DNA from: Clitoria ternatea
Taxonomy: Eukaryota; Streptophyta; Magnoliopsida; Fabales; Fabaceae
Assembly (NCBI GenBank): GCA_037962975.1
Contig: CM075671.1
Location: 12,013,001 to 12,077,000 of the forward strand
Direction of reading: 5' to 3'
DNA: 64,000 nt
Below, piece by piece: positions 41,160 to 54,385 of this stretch. The translations under genes and the position numbers were made by a program. Below the pieces are notes generated by a model that was not told the DNA's origin, did not search any database, and was given only the letters and a program-made list of their open reading frames with translations. How positions within the stretch are numbered: the first letter of the stretch is position 1; each line of letters opens with the position of its first letter.

Positions 41160-41939
41160 TTATTGTGGAAGTGTGGGATGAAGATCGAGCCCAGTTGCTA
41201 GAGAAAGAGTGTTCCTGTTCTTGTCACTCTCACGATTATTCCGCAAACTATCAATGTAATTCCTAACCTCCTGTGCTATCATTCGCTGCATCATTTGCAT
41301 AAAGTAATTCTGACCATTCATTAACTTTGCATTCTCTTCTGGCTCTTCTTTACTTTCTTTCTCTTCTCGGTTCGTTTGAATCTTTTCTCGGTTGTCGTCG
41401 ACAATCGGGAAAAGATTTAAAAAAGTCGTAACGGGACTTTCCGTTGCTATTTTCTCTCCTTCTTTCTCTTCTTCAATGCATTGCTTCTTAAAAGGGTAAT
41501 GCGGTTCCGATAAACCCTCATCGGCCGAGACTCGCTTTGTGGGCGGCGATGCCGATGAAGTGGCGGAACTAGGCGACTCCTCCAACGCCCGACGACGGCG
41601 TAGGGTGGAATTCCAATGATTCTTTATGGCGTTATCGGTACGGCCAGGGAGGAGGCGAGAGATGGTGGCCCATTTGTTCCCGTGAATGGCGTGCGCCTTG
41701 ATGATCATCTTGTCCTCCGCCGGCGTGAAGGGACGGTGCTGCACGTTGGGGCTCAGCTGGTTGCACCACCGTAGACGGCAAGATTTGCCGGAACGGCCGG
41801 GAATGCCGCTGCTTATGATGGACCAGTTACGCGGACCGTGTTGATTCACCAATTTTAACAGTGTTGCGTCCTCTTGAGGACTCCATGAACCCTTAACACG
41901 ATCGCCACCGACGTTGGAGGTGTTGTCGTCGCCGATCAT
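41160..41939 (-). CDS. R2R3-MYB transcription factor, subgroup 22-like (MYB44/70/73/77 type)
   Basis: 259 residues, intronless, as is usual for subgroup 22. The R2 repeat is at about 14-65 (VKGSWSPQEDATLLKLV, RNWSIISSGIPGRSGKSCRL) with Trp 19, 39 and 58. The R3 repeat is at about 66-116 (first aromatic Phe 71, Trp 90 and 109; GRTDNAIKNHWNSTLRRR). A later motif at about 212-232 (YFMQMMQRMIAQEVRNYID) resembles the conserved subgroup 22 C-terminal helix. The first subgroup motif (TGLYMSP-like) is not evident, so subgroup membership is likely but not certain. Family members are nuclear DNA-binding regulators of abscisic-acid, auxin and stress responses. AATAAA-type repeats directly follow the stop and may act in polyadenylation. 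Confidence 0.92.
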   Translation of the reverse strand: MIGDDNTSNVGGDRVKGSWSPQEDATLLKLVNQHGPRNWSIISSGIPGRSGKSCRLRWCNQLSPNVQHRPFTPAEDKMIIKAHAIHGNKWATISRLLPGRTDNAIKNHWNSTLRRRRALEESPSSATSSASPPTKRVSADEGLSEPHYPFKKQCIEEEKEGEKIATESPVTTFLNLFPIVDDNREKIQTNREEKESKEEPEENAKLMNGQNYFMQMMQRMIAQEVRNYIDSLRNNRESDKNRNTLSLATGLDLHPTLPQ

Positions 41940-42187
41940 GTTCGCCTTCTAACTGTTTGTGGAAATTCCCGAGAGAAACAGAGAATAAAATTTTGTGTGT
42001 TATGGGATCTGTTGTGTTTTCTGTTTGTGTTATAAATGAAAAATAAAGAAAACTAACGGTAATAGAAAGGTGAGAGTTGTAGTTGGCATGAACCTAGAAA
42101 GTAAAACTGTGATGTGTTTGTTTGGTTTGTGAATAGTAATTGGGTGTTTTCGGTTTGGAGTTGGGTAGGTGGAAGTTTACAGGTGGG

Positions 42188-42195
42188 TTTTTATA
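42188..42195 (-). promoter_or_regulatory. TATA box candidate of the MYB gene
   Basis: The minus strand reads TATAAAAA about 250 bp upstream of the ATG, implying a leader of about 200 bases. A short GAGA run (42221-42236) lies just upstream, a common plant core-promoter neighbour. Confidence 0.5.
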
Positions 42196-42239
42196 CAAAT
42201 TTTGAGGGGTTTATGAAGGGGGAGAGAGAGAGAGAAAGG

Positions 42240-43821
42240 AGAAGATTTTAATAATGGAGGAAGTTATAACTTCCACCTTTATCTACTAACTGATTCAAAT
42301 AACGCCTTTAAACTAGCAAAGAATAGATTATTTTGTACCGATTTTTCATGTTCCTTAATATTCTTTTCATTATTATTTTATAAAGTTTTGAAAAATTCTA
42401 TGGTTGTTTTAAATTTTGGTGATGATGTTTATTATGATGAGTGTGGCAGTTAGGGTGGAGTTATCTTGGGTATATAGATTAGATGATATAAATGTAATTT
42501 TTGACTTTTATTTATTTAATGTGTTAGCTAGTAATGGTTATTTATTATGAATATGAATATCTTAGGGATGAAGGGGAAGTCAAAATGAAAGATGAAGGGT
42601 GTAACGGCCATCGGTTATTTAAGTGTGGTGAGGGTTAGTTGGAAGGAAAGAGATGGTTTTGGTAACCGCAAGTTGTTATTGAAGTTAGACATGCATAAGC
42701 ATATGGTACACACTCGAGATTCTAGGAGTTTTCAAACTATAAATAACAACTTTCTTAATGTCAATATTTAATTCTTCTTTTCTTTTCATGTCTTTTAATA
42801 TACTTTATTTAGAATTGATGTAATCCAAATCGATCTAATTAAATCCGATTAGATTTTTTTAAATCGGATCGAAACCAATTTAAAAATTATTATAGTTGGG
42901 TTTGATATCGAATAAGTAAATATAAATATCTAACTATCAACCCAATTTTAATTTATATTATTACAACTTTTTTATATCACACATCCCGTAACTAAAATAT
43001 ATTACTTTCTTTTCTCTCTTCTTTGTATTGTCACCCCACCAATACAACTCTAACATTGTTTGTTTGTAACGTTGTTTGATAATGAATTTGTTATGTTAAT
43101 TTGATCACAAATTCTAGTTTTAAATTTAAATACCCGATAATGAATTTTAGATCATATCTATGTTATTTGTTTATACTTCCATCAATTATGATTTTGGATT
43201 TTTTTTTCTAGATCTCAATTATTTTAAATTTCACCGGTTATTAACCAATTGAATATTCGACTATTCGCTTCAAACCAATCCAATTTAGACAGATTGGATT
43301 AGATTTCATAAAAATTTAGATAAATCTAGTGCAACTAACTTTGATCAACTTTGTTTGTTTTAAAAATATGATCAAACTCAGTATTTGCTCAGTTCTAAAG
43401 ATATCATAACAAAAATACATATGACCCATCTAAAAATAATAAACTCTAAGTCTAATTGCTGATGAAATCAAACAAGATCACATGATTACTTAAAAACTAA
43501 ATAAAACCAATATAGAAAATAAATTCATACGACCAAACAATCCTAACAAAGTTGCTTTCATAAAACCAAAATTAGATAAACACTTTTTTATACCCTTCAT
43601 CTAAAACTTGTGTAATTAGGTATGATTACTTTTTAAGCCTCCAACAATACTTGTAATGGATAGATACATACTCACTAAACGAACACGTATTGGTATTACA
43701 CTATCCATTATGAGGGTACCTGCATGATTATTAATATTTTTTTTATTAAATACATTAAAATATTTAGTTTTTTTTTTATATTTTATAATGAGATAAATTA
43801 ATATTTGTCATGATAAATTAT
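42240..43821. other. MYB upstream region and AT-rich spacer
   Basis: Non-coding; no recognisable gene or complete repeat. Confidence 0.4.
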
Positions 43822-44066
43822 TGTTCACACTAAGCTAGGATGTGCAAAGAATCTAGAGGAATATTTTCTAAGTATCAGAGTTTATTAACATTAATGTGTC
43901 ACTTGCCTACAATCAGAGGCCTTTGAGGTCATTTATACAATTAGTAAGATAGAGAGAAAAATGAGGTACCAGGGCCTTGGATGAGAGGATTAGTCTTTCC
44001 TAAGTTCCTGCCTAAAATAAAGGGATGAGGGTACTCGTGAGATCCTCTCTAACTCGAAGGGAAACA
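43822..44066 (-). mobile_element. small solo LTR, 245 bp (same family as 63340-63575)
   Basis: On the minus strand it begins TGTTTCCCTTCGAG and ends GTGTGAACA. It shares the order aaggccct, gtataaatg, agtgacaca, aataaac and tctag with the LTRs at 63340 and 63845. Its flanks ATTAT and ATTGT are an imperfect target duplication. The short LTR length fits a TRIM or small copia family. Confidence 0.55.
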
Positions 44067-44953
44067 ATTGTAATGTATTATATAATGTTAATTTATATTA
44101 TATCATACTAAAATAATATTATATATATATATATCATATTTTTTCTTTAATATTATATTTTAATAAATATTAACTATTAATAAATACCTACCTATAAGTA
44201 AACTTTTTTATATCTATAAATATCTATTATTTATCTCAAACTCAAAGATATAGATAACAATAAGATTCTATCCACCCTACCCTTTACCATCCCCAGGATC
44301 GAATTTGTGTAATGTTTTTGGAGTGGTTGCACGGGAATACTTTTGAAGGCTACAAATATAAAACTCATGTAATGGTTGATTATGCAATCGGTAATTATTA
44401 TGTACACATAATCCTAAACCTTAAATCAAATTCCAGGTTCAATGAACCGGTGATTTCATGTTTAAAGTGGTAAATATTTGATTATTTTTTAAAACGAATT
44501 TTAAGTTTAACTTATATTGATGAAAAAAAAATTAATGGGAGAACTAATCCCATGATTTCCCCGCCTCAAACAAAATTATATATGGTTAAAAGAATTATTC
44601 CAAGTTTTAATAAAACCTACAGTAATTGGTGATAATATACTTTGAAGAAGGTACGCAGGAATATTTTTATTTTTATTATAAAATTATCACCTTATTTTTA
44701 TTTTTAAATTTTAAATTTTAAATTTTTTTACGTGAAATAATGAAAACATGAAAAAGTATTTTTAATGTTTCTCATAAAAATTTAGTTTTAAACATAAAAA
44801 CTATAGTAATAGTTCTATATTTCTAAAACAAATGGAAACAAAACCCATACGCGGAATCAAAATGAAAAGAATTTTAGCCATCTTGAGCATAGTAATTTTG
44901 GTGTATGACATAGAAATAAAGAGTTTGTTTAGTAAAATCAATGGAATTAGCTG

Positions 44954-44991
<38 letters not shown>

Positions 44992-47631
44992 ATAATTAAT
45001 AAGGATGATTTTAAAAAATTATCAGTGAGTATAAGAGTATACAAAACAGGATAAGTGCATAGCTTATAAACTCAACATTTTTATGTAACATTTTAGATAA
45101 TACAATACGGCAAACTACTAAAAGAGCTTATTTAAGAAACATAGTTATATTGCTTAATACATTTTTAAGCTAATAAAATATTAATCTGGTCTTGAATATA
45201 AACCAACAAATTACTAATTTATACTAATTAACAATGTTGGTTTATCTTGGTTAATATCATTAAAAAATGAACTATTATTCATAAACTAACTTCATTGAAA
45301 CAATAATTTTTCTCTTCATTGTAAATATCATTTACATTATTTCTCTTTATTAAAAGACGAGTATTATAAAAATTGTAAGATTAAATAGGGTTTATAATTA
45401 GCTTATCAACAAATGCATTCCTTGTTCCCCATATATTTCTTATCAACAAAAATGTGGTTATAGATTGGAAAATATGTTCTTATCACATATTTCAAAAAGT
45501 GCCAACGTCAACAGCGTTCACAATCAGCAACCATGGTTCATTTAATTTGAATATTTGACATAAGTTAGATGTAGAAAACAGATGCAACAAACTAGACAGT
45601 ACCATGAAACCATCATAAACTCAACAGTGCCTAACTATACCCAAGAGTATTTAGTTAGAATTGTGACAAATCAGGACAACTAATGTACTCTTTTTGGTGG
45701 GATCGGGAGCAGTAGTTAAAGGTAGTTGAATAAGTGATGTACAAAAACAAAAAATTAAACAAGTTGAATGTGATGAATGATTATGAAAGGCTTCTCAGAT
45801 AAGAGATCCAGGACTTTTTCTATTAACTTTGTTGTATCTGTATTTTGGCCCTTGAGATGGAACCTATCACCAATCACTATGATCATTGATCACTTCTTCA
45901 AGATAATATATCTAATTTTACCATCCATCAGTACAATTTATTTTTTGCAGGCCATTAAACTTGTGGGTATTCTTAATATATAATATTATAGTGAAATTTC
46001 TTCAAAATGAATATCATACTGAAAAAAAGATATCATCTGAAACATTGATTCTTGATTATTTATTTATTTATTTATTATTATTATTATTATTAACTTATAC
46101 TAAACGATATGTTGAGTTGACATTTTAAAGTCAATAGTTTTCATGAAACACAAACGAAAAATATGTGTTTTCCATAAATGAAATGTGTTGTATTAGGATT
46201 TTTGAAATTCCCTCTCAAGCATTTAGGCAAATCCCTTTTCTTTCTTTCTTCCCTTTTCTTTCTATTCATTTCTGTCACTCTTACCAAAGTCATTGCAGAA
46301 GACAATTTCAAAGATATTTGAAAAAACGGAGTTATAAAAATGAAAAAAAATCTAAAAATTAATATTAATACTTCACGTTGTTCAAAATAATTAAAACTTC
46401 ATTTGACTGTCAAATTAATTTTTCCCTTTTAAGTCAACCGAATTCCATTGGTTGAAACTCTCAACCAAATAACCTCTTCATGTTAGGGGTTGGTGGATTG
46501 TTGCATAATATCCTAGTTTTTTCATCTATTCTTTTCGACTCTACGCCACAAGATTCTTAAGAGATTGATATATTGCCAAAATCTCTGATTGAAAGAAGAA
46601 ATTGAAGGATTACTCATTAAAAAAAATACCAAATGCTAAAAGATAATGTGTAGCATATAAAACAAATAGGAGAAAGAAATACACATTATCATAACAGTGC
46701 ATTAAGGAAATTTTTCTGTATGTTGCTTTTGTTTAATAGTAATGTCATTATGGATGTGGTCCTTATCTACTATACTATGCTGTCACTGATTGTTGTATTT
46801 CATAAATCCTCTGCTTCTCCTTTCCAATAAAAATCCAGAGGATATCGGGTCCCATAAAATAACAACTTGCTCTACAATGAATATTACTCGACTAGACTTC
46901 TCAATATTCACCCAATCAATAAATCTTCACCATCTTTATTTATTCAATTATTCTGTTGCTTGGATCAAATCTAAATAGAGTAAAGTTAATATTTTTTCTT
47001 CACCCGTTACCTTTTTTTTCTTGTACTGGTTGATCTTACAAAAAAATCTTGTTTTTTTATATAGGAAGTAACTAGTGACCAACCCATAAAATTTAAAAAT
47101 TCTCTTACTTTACATAAAAATATTTTATTTTGTATGATAAATTCATAGAAAATATAATATAAATCATAGTATTAACAAATTCTCTCTTAAAAAACAAATT
47201 ATAAATTACATGGGGGCATTATTAATTTGGATAATACACACTAATGTCATAAAATTCGGTTTGATTATCTAATGGAGAATCAATGATCTGACTAAATCAA
47301 GTTTTTTGTTGGACCAGTTATGTACATGAATTAGTATTCTAATTGATTTAATCAATGATTCTAACTTTTTAACATATAAAATTAACTGGTTCAATTAATA
47401 CTTTACTAGTTAAAGCATTGACTGATTAATTAAGTATAACTGAATTGATAAAGATCGGTGTTAATAACAATACTACTGTAACTAACCGCAATTGGGCACA
47501 AAGCTAACATTTAGGCTTTCCTTATAGAAACAAATGTCAAAAAATGAAAACCAAATAATTTCATATTCACCTAGTGACATGACCCTCCTAAGAAGTTTCA
47601 AAAATAAGGGGGAAAAATATTTTTCAATAAA
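44067..47631. other. AT-rich intergenic region
   Basis: No recognisable gene. It contains an (AT)n run at 44956-44989 and a TTTA/TTA run at about 46057-46093. The small ORFs here have no family features. Confidence 0.45.
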
Positions 47632-48887
47632 TTATTGTACGTAATGATGAGAGGGCAAGAAGAACCTCTGCCTCTTACTTCTAGTGGGACAATTTGTTGG
47701 CACGGATAAAGAAGCAATTTTGTTCACAGCAGATTTAAGGGATTGTTTGAGAGTGCTAAGGCAAACATTAGTACCATCTTCCTTATCCTTGGAGCAAAGA
47801 ACCAACATGCTTTTGATTCTGCCACCCACACTTGTTATATCAGCTTCTACTGCTTTGAGTCTTAAGCCTTTGAGGACTTGAATGAGCTCAGGGAACAGTT
47901 CTGGTCTGTCATCACAGCAAACAGAAGCTTTGATAACAATGTTGTCCTTGAATATGTTAACTTTGGTATAGTTTTCATCTTGAGCTGGGTGGTAGTCAAT
48001 TGTTACTTCATCAGTTTCAGTTGGAACAGTAGTTGCTTTGCTCACATCCATGGCCTTTCTTTTTAGATCCTTCACATGGTCTACTACACTCCCTAGTAAA
48101 GCTGCTTTGTCCATCTGCAACCACACAAACTCTTTTTAGCCCCCTCTATCAAGTTAGTGGAATTCACATCTGCATCTCCTATCTTACATCATAGTAAAGC
48201 TATTCATACTATAATTGAAAGTGACTATGCCATACATCCATCATATAAAAAAAAAAGAAACATTCAAATGCCATCAATTTACAGTGGATATTCTTGTGTA
48301 TATTATATCATGTGATATCCCTATGATTAGGTAATTCATTAATAGCTTGTTTGGTTCAAAATTATCTCAACCGAGGTTGACTAAAAGTAAATTTTTTATC
48401 CATTGGTTAAATAAAATTAAATAGTAGCTTAAAGTGTCATCAATACTAACCATTGAATAATACCTATTCCTATTAGTATAACCAAGTTACCACACAGGTA
48501 ACTAACTTTTTATGTAGTATACTTGATATATGCAACTTAGTATACTAATATATATAGCTATAGCTATGCAACTTATCATAATACTGTTTTTGTTTTTACC
48601 TTATCAGACTTGGGAATAAGTTTTCTGAGAGTTGCAAGCTGTGCATTGATCCTGTCTCTGCGCCTTTTCTCTGCTTGGCTGTGACTCTTGGAAGCAATTG
48701 CAGTTCTATCTTCAATGGGTGCAGGCCAAGGAGGGAACTCAGCAAATTGAAGAGAGGCTGCAGGGTCAGAAGCAAGAGGCAGAATTTGTGTAGGGACTGA
48801 AAAAGGAGATTTATCACTGTTTGGTGCAGAGTTGCATTGAGCAAGGTTTGTGGCCAAAGGCCAGGTAGAATAGTAGTAATTTTCCAT
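47632..48887 (-). CDS. bHLH transcription factor, bHLH51-like, two exons
   Basis: Exon 1 is 48887-48600 and exon 2 is 48114-47632, with a GT-AG intron of 485 bases falling cleanly between codons inside the HLH. The protein is 256 residues, close to Arabidopsis bHLH51. The basic region and helix 1 are at 66-96 (HSQAEKRRRDRINAQLATL) with H69, E73 and R77, the pattern for E-box/G-box binding. Helix 2 opens exon 2 (MDKAALLGSVVDHVKDLKRK). An ACT-like domain follows (VCCDDRPELFPELIQVLKGL, then ITSVGGRIKSMLVL), and the C terminus SKRQRFFLPSHHYVQ matches the bHLH51 ending. ATG 48887 (MENYYY) is preferred over 48950 because relatives start MEN. Confidence 0.93.
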
Positions 48888-48959
48888 ATGCAAAAAAAAT
48901 AGAAACCATTCTAGTGATTTTGCTTGCCTTTGTGAGCTTTTTATTTCCAATTCACAACT

Positions 48960-51726
48960 ACTGTTTGCTTAATGTGTTGATCTTGCTTCTTATCTTTATG
49001 CTCATTGGTGTCATATGCAATAAACTTTAATGGGGTCAGATGAAAATCGTTTTTGGCAGTATCTGCTTGTCACTTCACCAAGAAAAAAAAAATAAAGAGA
49101 ATTTTTTTCCCCTCCCTAATAATCTTACTAAAGAATCTCAAGTCTGAGAAGTTGAAAAAAGGGAAAAGAAGAGCCAAAATAAATAAAAAACAAGAGGGTG
49201 GCCTGGCCCAACAAGCTTATCTCAATGAGTATCCGTGCTGACTAAGAACTTGCAAATGGACTTAGGAGCCACTGTTTAGGACTTTGGAATCGCTTGACCA
49301 ATTAACAGTAACTGATGTAGTGGATGGATGATCAGTATCTTATTCTTCTATGTGCAGTGTAACCATAAAGTTTTTTGTCTGCTCTGATGGTAATTATAAG
49401 TTCATAATCAATTGGGCTCCATATCTTAATTTTAGTCCAGATCCTAATGGTGCTTATCTTAGATTTTATCTTTTAAATTTAACAAAACAATATCTGAGAG
49501 CTTATAAAACTCACACACTATACTTAACTAATTGAGTTATAACTTTTGAGTAAGGTTTACTCTGTGATCTATTTAATTTGGGAAATTATTGTTAAAATAA
49601 AGGTACTAATTTAAGATAAAGGGAAAATGCTTCAATAAACAACTCTTTTAAGTGGTTTAGTATCAAGAGTGCTTTATTATAAAGGACTGCCAAGTTGAAT
49701 TTCAATCTAGTCTTTGCATGATGAGGGGGATGAAAAAAGGTGAGTGAAAGAGAGCATTTGCACACAAAATCAGAAAAAAGAACCAAAGATTTGCTAGTAC
49801 AATTAGACAAATGCATGATGTAACAACATTGATAAACGGATTGTCCATTAAGTTTAAGACACCTCGTGGACCTATATTTTGCCAATGATAGTATACATTG
49901 GAGAAACAATGCATCCGAAACAAAGGGTGATAAATTACTTGATCTACATGTATCTTGATTGAAAGGTGGAAGTTAAAAGCAGGCCACTCAGTAAAAAGCG
50001 GCTTATTTTGTACACTTTAATGGCTCTCTGATTGAAAAGCTCCCTTAGAGTGTCTCCAGCACAAGCTAGCAAACAAAGGAAGCTTCAATTACAATCACTC
50101 GAGGGTCCCATTTTCCCTTACAATTAAAGAGTGATACGACTACTGATCAACCACACACTTTCTTAGCCTCTTTTTTTCCCATCAAATGTATCCTCACTTG
50201 GAAGATTAATCTCTTTCCAGGCTAACATAAACAGTCTTTTATAGAATAAAATTTATATATGCATAATTAAAAATCAAACTTTTATCCACCATGTTTAAAA
50301 TACCGAGCTATCACATTTAATTGGTCCAAGCTCTATTGTATTTTTCCCAAAAATTGTGTGGTTTCTTGTGATTCCATCTCTTTCTCTTTTTCCCCCTCTC
50401 TCCATGTTATTTCATCTGATCTAAATTTCAGGCTATTGGGTCCCAGAATCTCAAAACATATCCGCAATAATATATATATCACGGAAAAAATGTGGCAAAC
50501 CAAAACGACATTCAAAGTTAGACAGCACGTCTTTGTATTTGTGAAGCAATGGAATGATAAGAAATAAAGCATTACAGACACAGAAGGTAATTAAGGTTAG
50601 AAAGCTATGCGCTCCCCCTTGTCTTGTCCCTCTGGTCATACAAAGGTGAAATAATAATAATAAGATACTAACATTAACATACAATCATGGATTCTCAATT
50701 AATGTACATAACTGTTGTTCTTGATCATTGGTTTTTAAATTCCTCGGAGAGGAAGCATGCATTCTGTATTCAGGGTCCTGTTGAAAAAGATGGAAATAAT
50801 TATGTGATTGCAAATGAGAAGTAAATATCATTTGATGTTACTTTATCCTAAAATGCTATAAAAATCATGTGATATTACTTTATCTTAAAATCCTCGTAAG
50901 TGAATGAGATGAAAATGAAAATTTTCTAACAAAGGGAAGGAAAGAAGATATTTGGTTGCATACATTTAAGACTGTGACCTAGTACACCTAGTGGCTCGTG
51001 TGGGTTAGAACCAAACTCACGTAAACGTATTTAAATGAGTTATTTGGTCCGGTTCAATTAACCTGTGGGTTGGAAATATATACTTTTATTGTCTTCAATA
51101 ATTTCTTGATAATATTCAAGTCAATGATAGAGTTTGACTGAATATTTTGAAGGATCATCATCATTAATAAATATTATATTCAAAATTTATCAATGTAACA
51201 TATAGGTCAACATGTTTAATTAATAATTGTTTAAAAGTGTCTACATAAAAATGTCAAACCAAAGAAGATTGACAAATGTGACATATAGGGATGTTAATGA
51301 CCGGAGCAGGTATAGGTAGTATGATATTCGTATTCGTAGAGCTAGGTATATAGTTCAGCCCGCCCTGCAACGGGCTGGCGCACGGAACCCATTTGTAAAT
51401 GGGTGAATTTTTTAAAATCCACAGGCTAACCTACGTAAGGGAATTTGTTTGCTTTTTTTTTTTCTTTGGAATTGTTGGGCCCAAAACATTTTTTTATGAA
51501 ACCAAAGACATATATGATTTAATACATTTAATTATCCAAAATCTCAAAAAACCAATCATGATTCATGAAATAAATGAAATTTTAAATTTGAAAGTTTTAT
51601 CATCTAAATATATTCAAATGTACTAAAAAAATAGAACACATTAGCGAATGTTATAATATAATGACATTGTTTAATTTGTTAGTTTTTTGTTATTTGTGAT
51701 AATATATGACAACTTTCTTTATTTAG
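48960..51726. other. bHLH upstream region and intergenic sequence
   Basis: The first kilobase includes the probable bHLH promoter. The rest is AT-rich with no recognised gene. The small ORFs lack family features, and 51290-51400 resembles dispersed repeat debris. Confidence 0.4.
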
Positions 51727-52430
51727 TGTTAAGGAAATCAGCGTGTTGTGGAAGCACTGGATCAAATCAATTGGAGATAAAGAGAAGCAAGTATAAGGGC
51801 AAGAAAATGAATACACAAGATTTACGTGAAAAACCTCCAAAACTGGAGAAAAAGAACACGGATGATCACGGGTAAAATAGTTTCTCTATATAAAAAGGAG
51901 AGTATAAGAAGTTCTCAAAAAGGAAGAAAACAAAGAAACAATAAACCCTATAAGTCACAAGGACAAAATAAAATTATCTCTCAAATTTTTTGACTTAAAT
52001 ACTCTCTCAGATGAAACTATAAATATAAACTCGCTACTAAAATTCTCTCAGGATTACACTAAGAGAGAATTTGACCATGATTGCAAATGTGGTACCTTGA
52101 ATCCTTTTATAGGCAATTATAAGGAATATAATAATATTTCCTTAACCATGAAGAAAAAACCAAATTGAATTGGTTTTGTGAAGAAGTAAAATTCAAATTG
52201 AATTTGTATTTGAAGAAGTAGAATTCAAATTGAATTTGTATTGTGATGAAGTAGAATTCAAATTGAATTTGTATTCTGAAGAAGTAGAATTCAAATTAAA
52301 TTTGTATTGTGAAAAAATAGAATTCAATTTGAATTGCTATTCTAAAAAGTAAAAATCAAATTGAATTGGAATTATGAAGAAGCAAAATTCAATTTGAATT
52401 GCTCATGGTAAATGAAGTACCACATTAACA
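51727..52430. mobile_element. copia-like LTR candidate containing a minisatellite
   Basis: It begins TGTTAAGG and ends attaaca (inverted-repeat ends). It includes 'gatttacgtgaaaaacctcc', a phrase I associate with plant copia LTRs, and a tctatataaaaag TATA box near 51883. No clean target duplication was found, so the edges are provisional. Confidence 0.4.
52165..52405. repeat. minisatellite of about 33-37 bp units around an EcoRI-like palindrome
   Basis: Six to seven degenerate units carry gaagaagtagaattcaaattgaatttgtatt. Each is centred on aattcaaattgaatt or its reverse complement aattcaatttgaatt. Non-coding. Confidence 0.8.
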
Positions 52431-52460
52431 AAATTTGAGACATGTATTTAACATTTAACA

Positions 52461-54380
52461 TGTGAAGTATTAGAAGTCTAAAAGCATTCATATAAATATG
52501 AACAGGAAAGTTATAACTAATTATGTATTTGATCTTTAACGGGGAACAATGTCATAAAAAATCGGCCATGGCGCCGCCATGGCATGGTAAATTTTATAAA
52601 CCGCAATGGGACCTTCATGGCATGGTGAAATTTCACGGCGCCGCCATGGATATGGCGCAATTACAGGTTCTGGTGGGCTATGGTGGAAATTCATGGAAAA
52701 AACAAAAAAAAGGTTTTGGTCTATGTCCCGGTTACTAACCTGTAACACGAGAGCCCAAAACATTGAAAAACCCTAAAAATGTTTGAAAAACCCTAACTCC
52801 CAATAGCAACCTTCGGTTTCTATTTTATCTCCCATATTTTCTTCAAGTCTTGTATTCTGATCACTTTCTCCTGCGTTCTAGTCGCCTTTGACGGTATAGG
52901 TCATCTTCTCCAATGTGTGATTTCATCTTCTCTGACGTTTTGATCACCTTTTCCGGCGTTCTGGTTCATCTTCTCTAATGTGCGTGTTCGTCTTCTCTGG
53001 TGTGGTTCATTTTCCCTTTCTTCCTTATTCTGTTCTGGTACGCCTTCTTCTCCACTCTCTCCCCTATGTTGTTTGTCTTGTTCTTCATCTTCTAATTTTG
53101 ATTATTTTAGTTTTATTATTTTATTATTTTATACTTGTATCCCACACATATCTAGTGAGTCTTTTCATTTAACTTTGTAATATGCTTTTACTTACAAATT
53201 ACAAAGTTGTAATCAAGGTTATTAAAATGTAGACTCTACGTTAAGACGATGGAGATTCTCAAAATGTAGATTCATAGTGTCATAAGATGACACGAAAGAG
53301 TCTACTTGAAATACTAAATTATATATAAATATAAAAAATATTAAACTAAGCTCATAAAATTCATAATATTAAACCAAATTCAAAGACATAAACATAAAAC
53401 TTAGTCTAAAACAACCATGCTACCATAAAACAATAACCATGGTATCATTCTAGAATAGAACAAAAGAAACGGAACCTCGTAGAGGATATAGGAAGGAAAA
53501 GGAAAGACAAAACAGAAAAAGTAAAGAACAGAGAAAATCATAAACAAGGAAGGTCACAAGTGCAGTACAGAACGCCTCAAGGGGAAAGGGAGGAAGTGGA
53601 CTCACGAATCATGATCTTCAAATGTGAAGGTTAGGGTTTTTTTCAGTTTTTCTCTCATGGGTTGGGTTTTTTTGAATTGGGTTAAAAGGCCTAGCCTGTT
53701 TTTCGACTTATTTCCACTCAGGAAGAAACGTGATAGTGTCCATGTTTCTATGTCTTAGCTCACGTCTCTACGACAAGTCTACCAAATGGCATTTCTCTAG
53801 GAATGTAAGATGACAAGGGAGCTATGATGCATAGGAACACAAGTTTTTATGTTTTGACACTAGTTTCTACCAACCTTGGTTATAATGATATTATAAAGCA
53901 TTCGTATCTCCAGCCTTCACTTCTAGAGAAATTGATCCTTTAAATTGTACCAATTTTTTAGTTGTTACTTCAATTTTAAGTTTAATATTTTACACTATAA
54001 TTTTTTTAGTTTTTGATAGTTTTTTTATTTCTATTTACAAGTTTCATTTTTCCAGTTTTGATTATTTTAGTTTAATTATTTTTTATAATTTGTATTTGTA
54101 TCCTACACATATGTGCTCGGTCTTTGCATTTAACTCTAATATGCTTCTATTTACAAATTACAAATGTATAGAATAGATATTTTAAAACATTCACATCTCC
54201 AGCATTCATATCTCCAGTCTTTGCATTTTTTCAGTTTTGATTATTTTCAGTTTTCAATATTTTACAATATCATTATAGCTTTGATTATTTTTAGTTTTTA
54301 AGTTTTAGATTTTCATTTTTTGACTCTATCATTTTAGTGACACAATCAGCTTGTTGCAGTAGCCACCCCTAGTCCTAATG
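52461..54380. other. intergenic repeat-rich region
   Basis: It contains a small GC-rich cluster with inverted ggcgccgccatgg motifs (52565-52660) and AT-rich debris with locally repeated phrases (about 53090-53170 and 54050-54130 share 'ttgattattttagtt'). No gene was recognised. Confidence 0.4.
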
Positions 54381-54385
54381 GCCAC

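Noticed and set aside
48340..48420. Possible further Tourist-like end (gcttgtttggttc)
   Set aside because: No partner terminus or target duplication could be found.
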